DNA from: Pseudomonas ceruminis
GTDB lineage: Bacteria > Pseudomonadota > Gammaproteobacteria > Pseudomonadales > Pseudomonadaceae
DNA length: 64,000 bases
NCBI RefSeq assembly: GCF_021602025.1
Contig: NZ_BQHW01000006.1
Location: 1 to 64,000, forward strand
Direction: 5' to 3'
The notes beneath the pieces were generated by a model. The model saw only the letters and a list, made by a program, of their open reading frames with translations, was not told the DNA's origin and did no database searches. Below are positions 1 through 10,173 of this stretch, piece after piece; positions within the stretch are counted from its first letter, which is position 1, and every line of letters starts with the position of its first letter. A program made the position numbers and the translations under genes.

Positions 1-58
1 AATATCGCATATCCGAATTCGCTAGGCTGTCCAGCTGGACATTCTGGCAACAGAATTT

Positions 59-174
59 CTTGACGACCATAGAGCATTGGAACCACCTGATCCCATCCCG
101 AACTCAGTAGTGAAACGATGCATCGCCGATGGTAGTGTGGGGTTTCCCCATGTGAGAGTAGGTCATCGTCAAGA
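59..174 (+). rRNA. rrf: 5S ribosomal RNA
   Basis: The segment has the conserved 5S core, including the CCATCCCGAACTC and GAAACGATGCATCGCCGATG blocks and GGTAGTGTGGGG. Its ends pair with each other (CTTGACGA at the 5' end, TCGTCAAG at the 3' end), giving helix I of 5S rRNA. Length is about 116 nt, close to the usual 120. Bases 1-58 are read as the 23S-5S spacer; no recognisable 23S end was found. The exact processed ends are inferred from the terminal helix. Confidence 0.96.
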
Positions 175-184
175 TTCATTTCGC

Positions 185-225
185 AAAACCCCTATCTGCG
201 CGAGCAGGTAGGGGTTTTGTCTTTT
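185..225 (+). terminator. Rho-independent terminator of the rRNA operon
   Basis: An inverted repeat with arms AAAACCCCTA and TAGGGGTTTT, continued inside by CTGC/GCAG around a short GCGA-type loop, is followed by GTCTTTT. It lies 11 nt after the 5S end, where the rrn operon should terminate. Confidence 0.9.
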
Positions 226-303
226 CTGGCTTTGGCAAACGGCGGTCTCGGCAGCCAGCCGTGATATCGTTCCCCTCAGCTCAGCGCGTCCAGAGAACTT
301 TCA

Positions 304-3300
304 ATGGCCTACACCACCTCACTCCATCCCGGTTTCATGATCGTCCACGGCAACCGCTTGGATGACTTGCGTAGCCTGGTGGTGAGTTGGATGCGGCGCT
401 ATCCGCTGGCACCGTTGGAAAACGAAATCGCGCTGGTGCAGAGCAACGGCATTGCCCAGTGGTTGAAGTTGGCCCTGGCCGAAGACCCCCTCGAAGATGA
501 CCAAGGCGGCTGCGGTATCGCTGCCGCCATCGAGGTGCAATTGCCCGGTAGCTTCATGTGGCAGCTGTACCGGCGGGTGCTAGGCCGGGACGAAATCCCC
601 GAGGTATCCCTGCTCGACAAGGCTCCCCTGACCTGGCGGCTCATGCGCTTGCTGCCGGCGCTGATCGAGCGTCCTCACTTTGAACCACTGCGGCGCTTCC
701 TCACCGATGACGGTGACCTGCGCAAACGCTACCAATTGGCAGAGCGCCTGGCCGACCTGTTCGACCAGTACCAGGTCTATCGGGCCGACTGGCTCAAGGA
801 TTGGGCCGCCGGTGAACATATCCTCAATACCGCTCGTGGCGAACGCAAACCCCTGGCTCCAGGTAATCGCTGGCAAGCTGAGTTGTGGCGAGCCTTGCTC
901 GAAGATGTCGGCGAACAAGGCATGGCCCAGAGCCGGGCAGGGGTGCACCAGCGCTTCATCGAACGTATCAACAGCCTGGAGCAGGCGCCCCCGGGCTTGC
1001 CAGCTCGAGTGATCGTATTCGGTATATCTTCCTTGCCCGCCCAAGCGCTGGAGGCACTCGCTGGGCTTGCGCGTTTCAGCCAGGTGCTACTGTGCGTGCA
1101 CAACCCTTGCCGGCATCACTGGGCCGACATCGTTGCCGACAAGGATTTGCTGCGGCACCAGTACAAACGCCAACAGCGCAAGCAAGGCATGCCTGTGCAA
1201 CTGGACGACGAGTCGTTGCATCAACATGCACATCCCTTGCTGGCCGCCTGGGGCAAGCAAGGCCGCGACTACATCAACCTGCTCGACAGCTATGACGACC
1301 CCGGCAGTTACCAAGGCGTCTTCAGCGAAGGGCGGATTGACCTGTTCAGTGCAGGCCAGCCCAGCACCCTGCTCAGCCAACTGCAGGACGATATCCTCGA
1401 ACTCCGCCCGCTCGCCGAAACCCGTGCGCTGTGGCCTGCTATCGATGTGGCCAAGGATCGCTCCGTGCGTTTCCAGATTGCCCACAGCCCGCAACGCGAG
1501 GTAGAAATCCTCCACGATCAGTTGCTCGCCCGGTTCAGCGCCGACCCGACATTGCGTCCGCGCGACGTCATCGTGATGCTGCCGGCCATCGACACCTACG
1601 CCCCTCACATCCGGGCCGTGTTCGGCCAGTTGCAGCGCAACGATCCGCGCTACATTCCGTTCACCCTGACCGACCAAGGTCAGCGCGGCCGCGACCCGCT
1701 GCTGATTGCCCTGGAGCACCTGCTCAAGCTGCCAGAAAGCCGCTTTGCGGTCAGTGAGGTGCTCGATTTGCTCGACGTCCCGGCCGTCCGTGCGCGCTTT
1801 GCAATCCGCGAGAGCGATCTGCCGACGCTGCACCGCTGGATCGAAGGCGCTGGTATCCGCTGGGGCCTGAATGCCGATCAGCGCGCCACCCTCGGATTGC
1901 CCGAAGGCTTGGAGCAGAACAGCTGGCGGTTTGGCCTGCGGCGCATGCTGCTCGGTTATGCCGTGGGTGCAGGTGAGGGGTGTGACGGTATTGAACCCTA
2001 TGACGAAATTGGGGGCCTGGACGCCGCGCTGATCGGCCCACTGGTGGCGTTGCTCGATGCCCTTGAGGTGGCGAACGAGGCGTTGTCCCAGCCGGCGACC
2101 GCTGCCCAGTGGGGTGAGCGCCTGAACGCGCTGTTGCAGGTGTTCTTCCTCGCTGAGGATGAGCACGACGAGTTTCTGCTGATGCAACTGCAAGATCTTC
2201 GCGACAGCTGGCTGGAAGTGTGCGAGACCGTTGGCCTGCAAGACCTGTTGCCACTCACGGTAATTCGCGAGGCCTGGCTGTCGGGCCTTGACCAGGGCAA
2301 ATTGTCCCAACGTTTTCTTGCCGGCTCGGTGAACTTCTGCACGCTCATGCCGATGCGCGCCATTCCATTCCGGGTGGTGTGTCTGCTGGGCATGAACGAT
2401 GGCGATTATCCACGTGCCCAACAGCCGCTGGATTTCGACCTGATGGCAAGTGACTACCGCCCTGGCGATCGCTCGCGTCGCGAAGATGACCGTTACCTGT
2501 TGCTCGAGGCGCTGCTCTCTGCACGTGACCAGCTGTATGTCAGTTGGGTTGGCCGGAGCATTCGCGATAACAGTGAACGCCCGGCGTCCGTGCTCATTGG
2601 CCAGCTGCGCGATCACCTGGCCGCCGGTTGGCGTCTGGCCGGTGCAGATGAAGATCAGCAACCGGGTGAGCAGTTACTGCATGCGTTGACGCAAGAGCAC
2701 CCGCTGCAGCCCTTCAGCCCACGTTATTTCCAGAAGGGGAGCGCGCTGTTCAGCTATGCCCACGAATGGCAGTTACTGCACCAGCATGACCATGAGGGCG
2801 TGCAGCCGGAAGCAGGCTTGCCTCCCTATAGCAGCGACGAGGCCCTGACCCTGACGCAGCTGCAGGATTTTTTGCGTCACCCCGTGCGGCACTTCTTTAG
2901 CCAGCGCTTGAAAGTATTTTTCGAGGCACTGGAAGCGCCAACGCCAGATGAGGAACCCTTCGTCCTTGATGCGTTGCAACGCTACAGTGCTAGCGAAAGC
3001 CTGCTGGGCGCCGCCTTGGCCGACCCGGAAAACGCCGAGCGTGCGTTGCACGCCCAGGCGCGCCGGCTGCAGGCCTGTGGCATGTTGCCCCTGGCTGGCT
3101 TCGGTGAGCTTCTGCAAGCCGAGCTGATCCAGCCACTGCCCGACTTGCTGCAGCGCCATCGGCAGTTGTTGCAGCGCTGGGCCACGGTAGTCGACGGTAC
3201 CCTGCCAATCCATTTCGAGCACGGCAGCCAGCGTCTGGAAGGCTGGCTTGGCCGCGTTTATCAGGCGGAGGATCAAAGCCTGCTGAGTATCACCACGGTG

Positions 3301-3780
3301 CCAAACACCATCAGTGCCGGGCGCAACAACCTCAAGTGGCACCGTCTGATCACCAGCTGGGTCATGCACCTTGCCGCCTGCGCTGCGGGTTATCCGCTGC
3401 ACAGCGCACTGTTGGCCAGCGACATCACCCTGTTGCTTGGGCCACTGCCCCAGGGCCAGGCCGCCGAGCAGCTCGGCCACCTGCTGGTGGCGCGCCAGGC
3501 AGCGATGAACGCGCCACTGCCTGTTGCGGCCAAGACAGCCTTTGCCTGGCTGGGCCAGGATGACCCCGACAAGGCACTGGCCGCCGCCATTCGCGCCTAT
3601 GAAGGTGATGGCCGCAGCCATTTCGGCGAACGCAGCGAGAGCCTGGCCCTGGCCCGTCAGTTCCGTGACTTCGCGGCCCTCAGCGCCGACGAAACCTTTG
3701 AAGGCTGGTGCGAAACCCTGTACCGGCCGTTATACAGCGCAGCCTGGCAGACCCTGGGCAATCCGGAGAGTGGCGCATGA
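304..3780 (+). CDS. recC: RecC, exodeoxyribonuclease V gamma subunit
   Basis: This 1158-residue protein is the RecC subunit of RecBCD, the helicase-nuclease that processes double-strand breaks and loads RecA. RecC recognises Chi and holds the complex together with an inactivated helicase-like fold. The N-terminus with its GNRLDDL segment (about residues 16-22) and the overall length fit the RecC family (about 1120-1160). The stop overlaps the recB start as ATGA, so the subunits are translationally coupled. The order recC-recB-recD lacks the ptrA gene that separates recC and recB in E. coli. The ATG follows a short leader after the rRNA terminator. The first 303 bases hold only rRNA sequence, its terminator and this leader. 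Confidence 0.96.
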   Translation: MAYTTSLHPGFMIVHGNRLDDLRSLVVSWMRRYPLAPLENEIALVQSNGIAQWLKLALAEDPLEDDQGGCGIAAAIEVQLPGSFMWQLYRRVLGRDEIPEVSLLDKAPLTWRLMRLLPALIERPHFEPLRRFLTDDGDLRKRYQLAERLADLFDQYQVYRADWLKDWAAGEHILNTARGERKPLAPGNRWQAELWRALLEDVGEQGMAQSRAGVHQRFIERINSLEQAPPGLPARVIVFGISSLPAQALEALAGLARFSQVLLCVHNPCRHHWADIVADKDLLRHQYKRQQRKQGMPVQLDDESLHQHAHPLLAAWGKQGRDYINLLDSYDDPGSYQGVFSEGRIDLFSAGQPSTLLSQLQDDILELRPLAETRALWPAIDVAKDRSVRFQIAHSPQREVEILHDQLLARFSADPTLRPRDVIVMLPAIDTYAPHIRAVFGQLQRNDPRYIPFTLTDQGQRGRDPLLIALEHLLKLPESRFAVSEVLDLLDVPAVRARFAIRESDLPTLHRWIEGAGIRWGLNADQRATLGLPEGLEQNSWRFGLRRMLLGYAVGAGEGCDGIEPYDEIGGLDAALIGPLVALLDALEVANEALSQPATAAQWGERLNALLQVFFLAEDEHDEFLLMQLQDLRDSWLEVCETVGLQDLLPLTVIREAWLSGLDQGKLSQRFLAGSVNFCTLMPMRAIPFRVVCLLGMNDGDYPRAQQPLDFDLMASDYRPGDRSRREDDRYLLLEALLSARDQLYVSWVGRSIRDNSERPASVLIGQLRDHLAAGWRLAGADEDQQPGEQLLHALTQEHPLQPFSPRYFQKGSALFSYAHEWQLLHQHDHEGVQPEAGLPPYSSDEALTLTQLQDFLRHPVRHFFSQRLKVFFEALEAPTPDEEPFVLDALQRYSASESLLGAALADPENAERALHAQARRLQACGMLPLAGFGELLQAELIQPLPDLLQRHRQLLQRWATVVDGTLPIHFEHGSQRLEGWLGRVYQAEDQSLLSITTVPNTISAGRNNLKWHRLITSWVMHLAACAAGYPLHSALLASDITLLLGPLPQGQAAEQLGHLLVARQAAMNAPLPVAAKTAFAWLGQDDPDKALAAAIRAYEGDGRSHFGERSESLALARQFRDFAALSADETFEGWCETLYRPLYSAAWQTLGNPESGA

Positions 3781-6700
3781 CCCAGGTCCGTCCCCTGGCA
3801 CTGAGTTTTCCGTTGCATGGCAGCCAACTGATCGAAGCCAGTGCAGGCACCGGCAAGACCTTCACCATCTCCGCACTCTACTTGCGCCTGATCCTGGGCC
3901 ACGGTGCTGAGCAGGGCTTCGGTCGCGAATTGCTGCCACCGCAGATTCTCGTGGTGACTTTCACCGATGCCGCCACCAAGGAACTGCGCGAACGTATTCG
4001 CGCCCGCCTGGCCGAGGCCGCGCGTTTCTTTCGCGGCGAACTGCAGCAAGCGGACCCGTTGCTGCACCAGCTACGCGACGATTATCCGCAAACGCAGTGG
4101 CCACGCTGCGCCAACCGCCTGGAAGTCGCCGTGCAGTGGATGGACGAAGCGGCCGTGTCGACCATCCACGGCTGGTGCCAGCGCATGCTCCGCGAGCACG
4201 CTTTCGACAGCGGCAGCCTGTTCACCCAAAGCCTGGAAACCGACCACAGCGACCTGCTTGCCGAGGTCATGCGCGACTACTGGCGGCGCTTCTGTTATGG
4301 CATGCGCGGCGATGCCCTGGCCTGGGTGCGTACCCATTGGGGCAGCCCCGACGCGCTGTTGCCGCGGCTTCGGCCACTGTTTGGCCGCGTACGCCCCCAG
4401 CAGGAGGAACAAACGCCGCAAGCGCTGATCGATGCCGCCCTGCAACAGCGCGTCGAACAGTTGTGCCAGCTGAAAGCGCCTTGGCTGCAGTGGGCTGACG
4501 AGTTACAGCAACTCTGCCGTGATGCAGTGGCCGCCAAGCAGGCCGATGGGCGCAAGCTGCAGGCACGCTTCTTCGAACCTTGGTTCGACAAGCTACGGGC
4601 CTGGGCAAGCGATGAGCAGGTGGTGGAGCTCGACTTGGGCACGGGCTTCACGCGCCTGACCCCAGCTGGCATGGCCGAAGCTTGGAAGGTTGGCGAGCCA
4701 CCTGCACACCCGGCCCTTCAGGCCATGCAGGAGCTGCCACAACAGCTGCAAGCCCTGGCCAGCCCGGATGCATCTGTGCTCGAGCACGCTGCTGCCTGGG
4801 TTGCTGCACGATTCGAGGTGGAAAAGCGACGACGTGCCGAGATGGGCTTCGACGATATGCTGCTACGCCTGCAGCATGCCCTGGGCAGCGAAGCAGGCGA
4901 GCGCCTGGCCAGCCTGATTCGCGAACAGTTCCCGGTCGCGCTGATCGACGAGTTTCAAGACACCGATCCCGTCCAGTACGGCATTTTCGAGCGGATCTAC
5001 CGCATCAGCGAAAACTCCCCGGAAACCGGCCTGTTCATGATCGGCGACCCCAAACAGGCGATCTACGCCTTCCGGGGCGCTGACATCTACACCTACCTGT
5101 CGGCCCGACGTGCCACCGCTGGCCGCCTGCACAGCCTCGACACCAACTACCGGTCCAGCCAGGCGATGGTGGCCGCAGTCAACCGCGTGTTCCTGCAGGC
5201 CGAGACACGGGAGCAAGGACGGGGGGCATTTCTGTTCCGTGAAGCGGACGACAACCCCTTGCCGTTTATCGAGGTCCGCGCCAAGGGGCGCAGTGAACGG
5301 CTGCTGATCGACGGCCAGGCCACTGCAGCCCTGCAATGCTGGCAACTGGAAAGCGACGAACCCATCTCCAGCACCCTGTACCGGCAGCACCTGGCAGCCA
5401 GTTGCGCCAGCCACATCGTCGCACTGCTCAATGGCGGCCAACGAGGCGTCAGCGGGTTCTGCGATGAGCAAGGCAAGCTGCGGCCCTGCCTGCCCTCGGA
5501 CATTGCCATCCTGGTACGGGACGGTCACGAGGCGCAGCTGGTACGCGCCGAACTGGCGGCCCGCGACGTGCGCAGCGTTTATCTGTCCGACAAGGACTCG
5601 GTGTTCGCGGCCCAGGAGGCCCATGACCTGCTGGCCTGGCTCAAGGCCTGCGCCGAACCTGACTCTGAACGACTGCTCAAGGCCGCCCTGGCCAGCCTTA
5701 CACTGAACCTGTCGCTGGCCGAACTGAACCAGCTGAACCAGGACGAGCGGGTGTGGGAAGGCTGGGTGATGCGTTTTCGCGGTTACCGTGACACCTGGCA
5801 GCGCCAAGGTGTGTTGCCGATGTTGCGGCACCTGCTGCACGACTTCCAGCTGCCGCGCAGCCTTATCGCGCGCAGCGATGGCGAACGGGTACTGACCAAC
5901 CTGCTGCACCTGGCCGAACTGCTGCAGCAGGCGGCGGGGGAGCTGGACGGCGAACAGGCGTTGATCCGTCACCTGGCCGAGCACCTGGCCAGCTCGGCCC
6001 AGGCCGGCGAAGAGCAGATCCTGCGCCTGGAAAGCGATGAGCAATTGGTCAAGGTGGTGACCATCCACAAGTCCAAGGGCCTTGAGTATCCGTTGGTCTA
6101 CCTGCCGTTCATCTGCACCAGCAAACCGGTGGACGGCAGCCGACTGCCGCTGGCCTGGCACGACAGCCAAGGCCATGTGCAACTTACCCTGACCCCCGAC
6201 CAGGCGCAGATAGCCCTGGCGGACGACGAGCGCCTGGCCGAAGACCTGCGCCTGCTCTATGTCGCACTCACGCGTGCCCAGTACGCCTGTTGGCTGGGTG
6301 TTGCCGATCTCAAGCGCGGCAACCAGAAAAACTCGCAGTTGCACCGTTCGTCCCTTGGATACCTGCTGGGGGGCGGCGCGCCACTGCAACGTTCTGCGCA
6401 GCTCGGGCAGTGGTTGCAAAGCCTGCTGGCCGGCTGCCCGCACATTGCTTGCTCCGGCTTGCCGGAAGCCGACGAGCAGCGCTACGCGCCGCCCCATGCC
6501 ACGCGTGAACTGCTACCGGCACGCAAGCCTCGGCGTGCAGCGGCCGAACACTGGTGGATCGCGTCCTACAGTGCTTTGCGGGTCGGTGAGCTGACCCTGA
6601 GCGCTGACAGCTCCCAAGCTCAACAACTGCTCGACGACGAAGTTGTCGAAGCCCAGCTGGTGCGTGAAGCACCTGCCGACGGTGGCGATATCCATCGCTT

Positions 6701-7448
6701 CCCGCGGGGGCCGAACCCCGGCACGTTCCTCCACGGTCTGCTCGAATGGGCCGGTCGCGAAGGCTTCGCCGAAGTGGCCGGCAACCCCATCCTGATCGAA
6801 CGCACTGTGGGCCAGCGCTGCAACCGCCGGGATTGGACTGGCTGGATTCCGACCCTCAGTCAATGGCTGCACCAGTTGCTCAATGAGCCCTTGGTGGCCA
6901 ACGACACCAGCGTGACCCTGGCGCACTTGCAGCACTACCAGATCGAAATGGAGTTCTGGTTCGCCAGCCATCAGGTAGACGCCGAGCAACTCGATCGACT
7001 GGTGGCGCGCCATACCCATTCCGGTGCCGCCCGCCCAGCCGCCCAGCCGACCCTGCTCAACGGCATGTTCAAAGGTTTCATCGACCTGGCATTCGAGCTG
7101 GACGGCCGGTACTACGTGGCCGACTACAAGTCCAATTGGCTTGGCCCGGATACCCAGGCCTATGACGCACTGGCCATGGAAAAGGCGATCCTCGAGCACC
7201 GCTACGACTTGCAGTACGTGCTGTACCTGCTGGCCTTGCATCGCCAGTTGCGCGCCCGCCTGCCGGATTACGATTACGACCGCGATGTCGGCGGTGCGCT
7301 GTTCATCTTCCTGCGCGGCGCCAGTAGCCGTGGCCATGGGGTGTACTTTGCCAAGCCCCCGCGTGCCCTGATCGAGGCACTCGACGCGCTGTTCCGAGGG
7401 GTTCACGAGCCCGAACAGCAGGACCTGTTTGCCGGAGTTGCGCCATGA
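3777..7448 (+). CDS. recB: RecB, exodeoxyribonuclease V beta subunit
   Basis: RecB (1223 residues) is the 3'-5' helicase and nuclease subunit of RecBCD. The UvrD-type Walker A EASAGTGKT is at residues 20-28 and the Walker B motif LIDEFQDTDP near residue 390. The C-terminal nuclease domain has GFIDLAFEL followed by YVADYKSNW near residues 1100-1118, giving the Asp and Asp-Tyr-Lys metal-binding motif. The start chosen is the ATG overlapping the recC stop; an in-frame ATG 69 nt upstream would extend into recC with no family support. It ends in another ATGA overlap with recD. The length matches the family (about 1180-1230). Confidence 0.97.
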   Translation: MTQVRPLALSFPLHGSQLIEASAGTGKTFTISALYLRLILGHGAEQGFGRELLPPQILVVTFTDAATKELRERIRARLAEAARFFRGELQQADPLLHQLRDDYPQTQWPRCANRLEVAVQWMDEAAVSTIHGWCQRMLREHAFDSGSLFTQSLETDHSDLLAEVMRDYWRRFCYGMRGDALAWVRTHWGSPDALLPRLRPLFGRVRPQQEEQTPQALIDAALQQRVEQLCQLKAPWLQWADELQQLCRDAVAAKQADGRKLQARFFEPWFDKLRAWASDEQVVELDLGTGFTRLTPAGMAEAWKVGEPPAHPALQAMQELPQQLQALASPDASVLEHAAAWVAARFEVEKRRRAEMGFDDMLLRLQHALGSEAGERLASLIREQFPVALIDEFQDTDPVQYGIFERIYRISENSPETGLFMIGDPKQAIYAFRGADIYTYLSARRATAGRLHSLDTNYRSSQAMVAAVNRVFLQAETREQGRGAFLFREADDNPLPFIEVRAKGRSERLLIDGQATAALQCWQLESDEPISSTLYRQHLAASCASHIVALLNGGQRGVSGFCDEQGKLRPCLPSDIAILVRDGHEAQLVRAELAARDVRSVYLSDKDSVFAAQEAHDLLAWLKACAEPDSERLLKAALASLTLNLSLAELNQLNQDERVWEGWVMRFRGYRDTWQRQGVLPMLRHLLHDFQLPRSLIARSDGERVLTNLLHLAELLQQAAGELDGEQALIRHLAEHLASSAQAGEEQILRLESDEQLVKVVTIHKSKGLEYPLVYLPFICTSKPVDGSRLPLAWHDSQGHVQLTLTPDQAQIALADDERLAEDLRLLYVALTRAQYACWLGVADLKRGNQKNSQLHRSSLGYLLGGGAPLQRSAQLGQWLQSLLAGCPHIACSGLPEADEQRYAPPHATRELLPARKPRRAAAEHWWIASYSALRVGELTLSADSSQAQQLLDDEVVEAQLVREAPADGGDIHRFPRGPNPGTFLHGLLEWAGREGFAEVAGNPILIERTVGQRCNRRDWTGWIPTLSQWLHQLLNEPLVANDTSVTLAHLQHYQIEMEFWFASHQVDAEQLDRLVARHTHSGAARPAAQPTLLNGMFKGFIDLAFELDGRYYVADYKSNWLGPDTQAYDALAMEKAILEHRYDLQYVLYLLALHRQLRARLPDYDYDRDVGGALFIFLRGASSRGHGVYFAKPPRALIEALDALFRGVHEPEQQDLFAGVAP

Positions 7449-9520
7449 GCCGCACCCTTGACGACCTCTTGCCCACCCCGCTGCACGCCGAGCATCTGCT
7501 CACGCTTGCCCCCCAGCGCAGCAGCGGTGACCTGCTGCAGTTGCTCGACCGCTGGGTCGAGCGAGGCTGGTTGCGCGCCCTGGACCGAGCGTTCGTGTCC
7601 TTTCTCGAAGAGCGCGCGCCTGGCAGCGACCCGTTGTTGCTGCTGGCTGCAGCCTTGGCCAGCCATCAACTTGGCCATGGGCATGTCTGCCTGGACCTGC
7701 AGCAGACCCTCGCCGAGCCGGACTTTGCCCTGTCGTTGCCCCCCGAAGGCGATGCGCTCACCGGCCCCTTGCTGTTGCCCTCGCAACTGCTCGCCGACCT
7801 CGACCTGCGCACCTGGCACCAACGCATTGCTGCCAGCCCGCTGGTCGCTGCTGGCAATACGCCTGGCCAGCAGTCGCGCCCCTTGGTCATCAGCGGCGAG
7901 CGTCTGTACCTGCGCCGCTACTGGAGTTACGAGCGGCAGATTGACGAAACCCTGCGCCAACGGCTCAGCCAGCACGACGCTTCGCCGCCGGACCTGCCGG
8001 CACGCCTGGCGCAGTTGTTCGACGACGGGGCGCTGGCGGGCCAGGTCGATTGGCAGAAACTTGCCTGCGCCCTGGCTACCCGTGCGGGCTTTAGCATCAT
8101 CACGGGCGGCCCTGGTACCGGCAAGACCACGACTGTGGTGCGCTTGCTGGCCTTGTTGCAGGCACCCGCGGTGGAGCAGGGCAGGCCCTTGCGCATTCGC
8201 CTGGCCGCACCCACCGGCAAGGCTGCCGCGCGCCTCACTGAATCCATCGGCCAACAGGTCGAACGCTTGCAGGTCAGCGATCCAGTGCGTGGGCAGATCC
8301 CCACCGATGTCAGCACTGTGCACCGGCTGCTCGGTAGCCGACCTGGCTCGCGGCATTTTCGTCACCACGCCGGCAACCCGTTGCCACTGGACGTGCTGGT
8401 GGTCGACGAGGCCTCGATGATCGACCTCGAGATGATGGCCAACCTGCTTGATGCCCTGCCGCCGAAGGCCCGCCTGATTCTGCTCGGCGACAAGGACCAG
8501 CTGGCCTCGGTCGAGGCCGGCGCGGTGCTGGGCGACCTGTGCCGGGATGCCGAAGAAGGGTGCTATACGCCTGCGACCCAGGCCTGGCTCGAGCACATCG
8601 GCGGCCAGTCGTTGGCGGGCAGTGGCCTCAAGGCAGGCGATGCGCTGCGCAACCCGCTGGCTCAGCAAGTCGTGATGTTGCGCTTCTCGCGGCGGTTTGG
8701 CGAAGGCAGCGGCATTGGCCAGCTCGCTCGGCTGGTCAACCGCCAGCAGGTTCAGGCGGCACGTGACCTGTTGAGCATGCCGCCGGCCGATGTATTCGGC
8801 CTGGCTCTGCGCAACGAGCATGACCGGGCGTTCGACCGCCTGATCCTCGACGGCCTGAACCTTGGCAGCGAAGGCCCGCAGGGCTACCGCAGTTACCTGC
8901 GCGCCATCGGCCGCCACCGCCCGTCCCGCGACACGCCCTTTGACGACCCCCGTTGGGAACAATGGGCTGGCAAGGTGCTGCACAGTTTCGAGGATTTCCA
9001 GCTGCTGTGCGCGGTGCGCAAGGGGGCTTGGGGTGTCGAGGGCCTGAATGAGCGCGTGGCGCGGGTGTTGCACAATGCCGGGCTGATCGATACCCAGCAG
9101 CCCTGGTACGAAGGGCGCCCGGTGTTGGTGACACGTAACGACTACGGTCTCGGGCTGATGAACGGTGACATCGGCATCGCCCTACGCCTGCCGGATGAGC
9201 AGGGTGAGCCGCTGCTGCGTGTGGCCTTCCCGCGCAATGACGGGAGCGGCGGGGTACGTTTCGTGCTGCCCAGCCGCCTCAACGAAGTGGAAACAGTGTT
9301 CGCCATGACCGTGCACAAGTCCCAGGGCTCGGAATTCAGCCACACCGCCCTGGTATTACCAGACGCACTCAACCCGGTGTTGACCAAGGAACTGGTGTAC
9401 ACCGGCATCACCCGGGCCAAGCACTGCTTCAGCCTGATCGAACCACGCCAAGGGATTTTCGAGGAGGCCGTGGCACGCAAGGTGCGGCGGATTTCCGGGT
9501 TGATGCTCGAGCAGGTCTGA
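7445..9520 (+). CDS. recD: RecD, exodeoxyribonuclease V alpha subunit
   Basis: RecD (691 residues) is the fast 5'-3' motor of RecBCD. The SF1B Walker A GGPGTGKTTT is near residue 221, the DEASMIDLEMM Walker B near residue 319, and the C-terminal VHKSQGSEF motif, typical of RecD and Dda-like helicases, near residue 622. It overlaps the recB stop by 4 nt (ATGA), closing a three-gene operon. The length is slightly above the E. coli protein (608), as is usual in pseudomonads. Confidence 0.97.
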   Translation: MSRTLDDLLPTPLHAEHLLTLAPQRSSGDLLQLLDRWVERGWLRALDRAFVSFLEERAPGSDPLLLLAAALASHQLGHGHVCLDLQQTLAEPDFALSLPPEGDALTGPLLLPSQLLADLDLRTWHQRIAASPLVAAGNTPGQQSRPLVISGERLYLRRYWSYERQIDETLRQRLSQHDASPPDLPARLAQLFDDGALAGQVDWQKLACALATRAGFSIITGGPGTGKTTTVVRLLALLQAPAVEQGRPLRIRLAAPTGKAAARLTESIGQQVERLQVSDPVRGQIPTDVSTVHRLLGSRPGSRHFRHHAGNPLPLDVLVVDEASMIDLEMMANLLDALPPKARLILLGDKDQLASVEAGAVLGDLCRDAEEGCYTPATQAWLEHIGGQSLAGSGLKAGDALRNPLAQQVVMLRFSRRFGEGSGIGQLARLVNRQQVQAARDLLSMPPADVFGLALRNEHDRAFDRLILDGLNLGSEGPQGYRSYLRAIGRHRPSRDTPFDDPRWEQWAGKVLHSFEDFQLLCAVRKGAWGVEGLNERVARVLHNAGLIDTQQPWYEGRPVLVTRNDYGLGLMNGDIGIALRLPDEQGEPLLRVAFPRNDGSGGVRFVLPSRLNEVETVFAMTVHKSQGSEFSHTALVLPDALNPVLTKELVYTGITRAKHCFSLIEPRQGIFEEAVARKVRRISGLMLEQV

Positions 9521-9606
9521 CGCTGGCGCACCCACCGGCATCGTTGCAGAGGCGGCCTTGTGCTATCGTTGCGGCCAGTTCAAGCAGGATTTGAGAGACA
9601 GTTCAC

Positions 9607-10173
9607 ATGACAGGGGCCGGGGGGCGGTTGACAGGATGTGCGCTTTCGCTGTTGCTGGCTGCCCTGCTGCTATTGGCCGGCCCCGCCCGTGCGGAGGGGT
9701 CGGCGACCTCGATGCAGGCCCCGCAGCGGGCCAAGGCGGTGACTCAGGTGGTGCTTGGGATCCTGAGTTATGCGCGCTGGCCGGACCAGCCCGTGCCGTT
9801 GCGCCTGTGCCTGGTCGGCCCTACCGAATACGCCGACGACCTGATCAAAGGCAACGTGCAGAACTCCGGCCAGCCGCTGCAGGTGCGGCGCCTGCTTGCT
9901 GATGATCCGCAGCTCGCCCAGGCGTGTGATGCCGTGTACATCGGCAAGCTCGACCCTGGCCAGCGCGATCGCCTGTTCCAGGCCGTCAGCGGTCTGCCGG
10001 TGTTGAGCATCAGTGAAGCTGACGACCCGTGTACGGTAGGCAGCCTGTTCTGCCTGCGGGTCAGCGACCAACAGGTGGCATTCGAGGTCAACCTCGACTC
10101 CGTGGCGCGCTCCGGTGTGCGCATCCACCCCAGCGTGCTGCAATTGTCGCGGCGCCGGGCGGTGCAGCCATGA
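9607..10173 (+). CDS. yfiR: YfiR, periplasmic repressor of the YfiN diguanylate cyclase
   Basis: The 188-residue product is a YfiR/DUF4154 protein. A cleavable signal peptide ends near residue 29 (GPARAEG). In P. aeruginosa, YfiR is a periplasmic protein that binds and inhibits the sensor part of YfiN in a redox-sensitive way. The conserved C-terminal cysteine pair is visible as CTVGSLFC (about residues 142-149). It overlaps the start of the next gene by 4 nt (ATGA), and yfiB follows, reproducing the yfiBNR (tpbB) module in the order R-N-B. Function is by homology, supported strongly by synteny. Confidence 0.92.
   Translation: MTGAGGRLTGCALSLLLAALLLLAGPARAEGSATSMQAPQRAKAVTQVVLGILSYARWPDQPVPLRLCLVGPTEYADDLIKGNVQNSGQPLQVRRLLADDPQLAQACDAVYIGKLDPGQRDRLFQAVSGLPVLSISEADDPCTVGSLFCLRVSDQQVAFEVNLDSVARSGVRIHPSVLQLSRRRAVQP

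Noticed and set aside
1-58. End of 23S rRNA or a tRNA before the 5S gene
   Set aside because: No cloverleaf or 23S terminal sequence was recognised; read as spacer.
1087-2661. 524-codon minus-strand open frame antisense to recC
   Set aside because: Low-complexity product opposite a family-length recC gene.
7403-9073. 556-codon minus-strand open frame antisense to recD
   Set aside because: RecD motifs are intact on the + strand and the antisense product has no recognisable domain.
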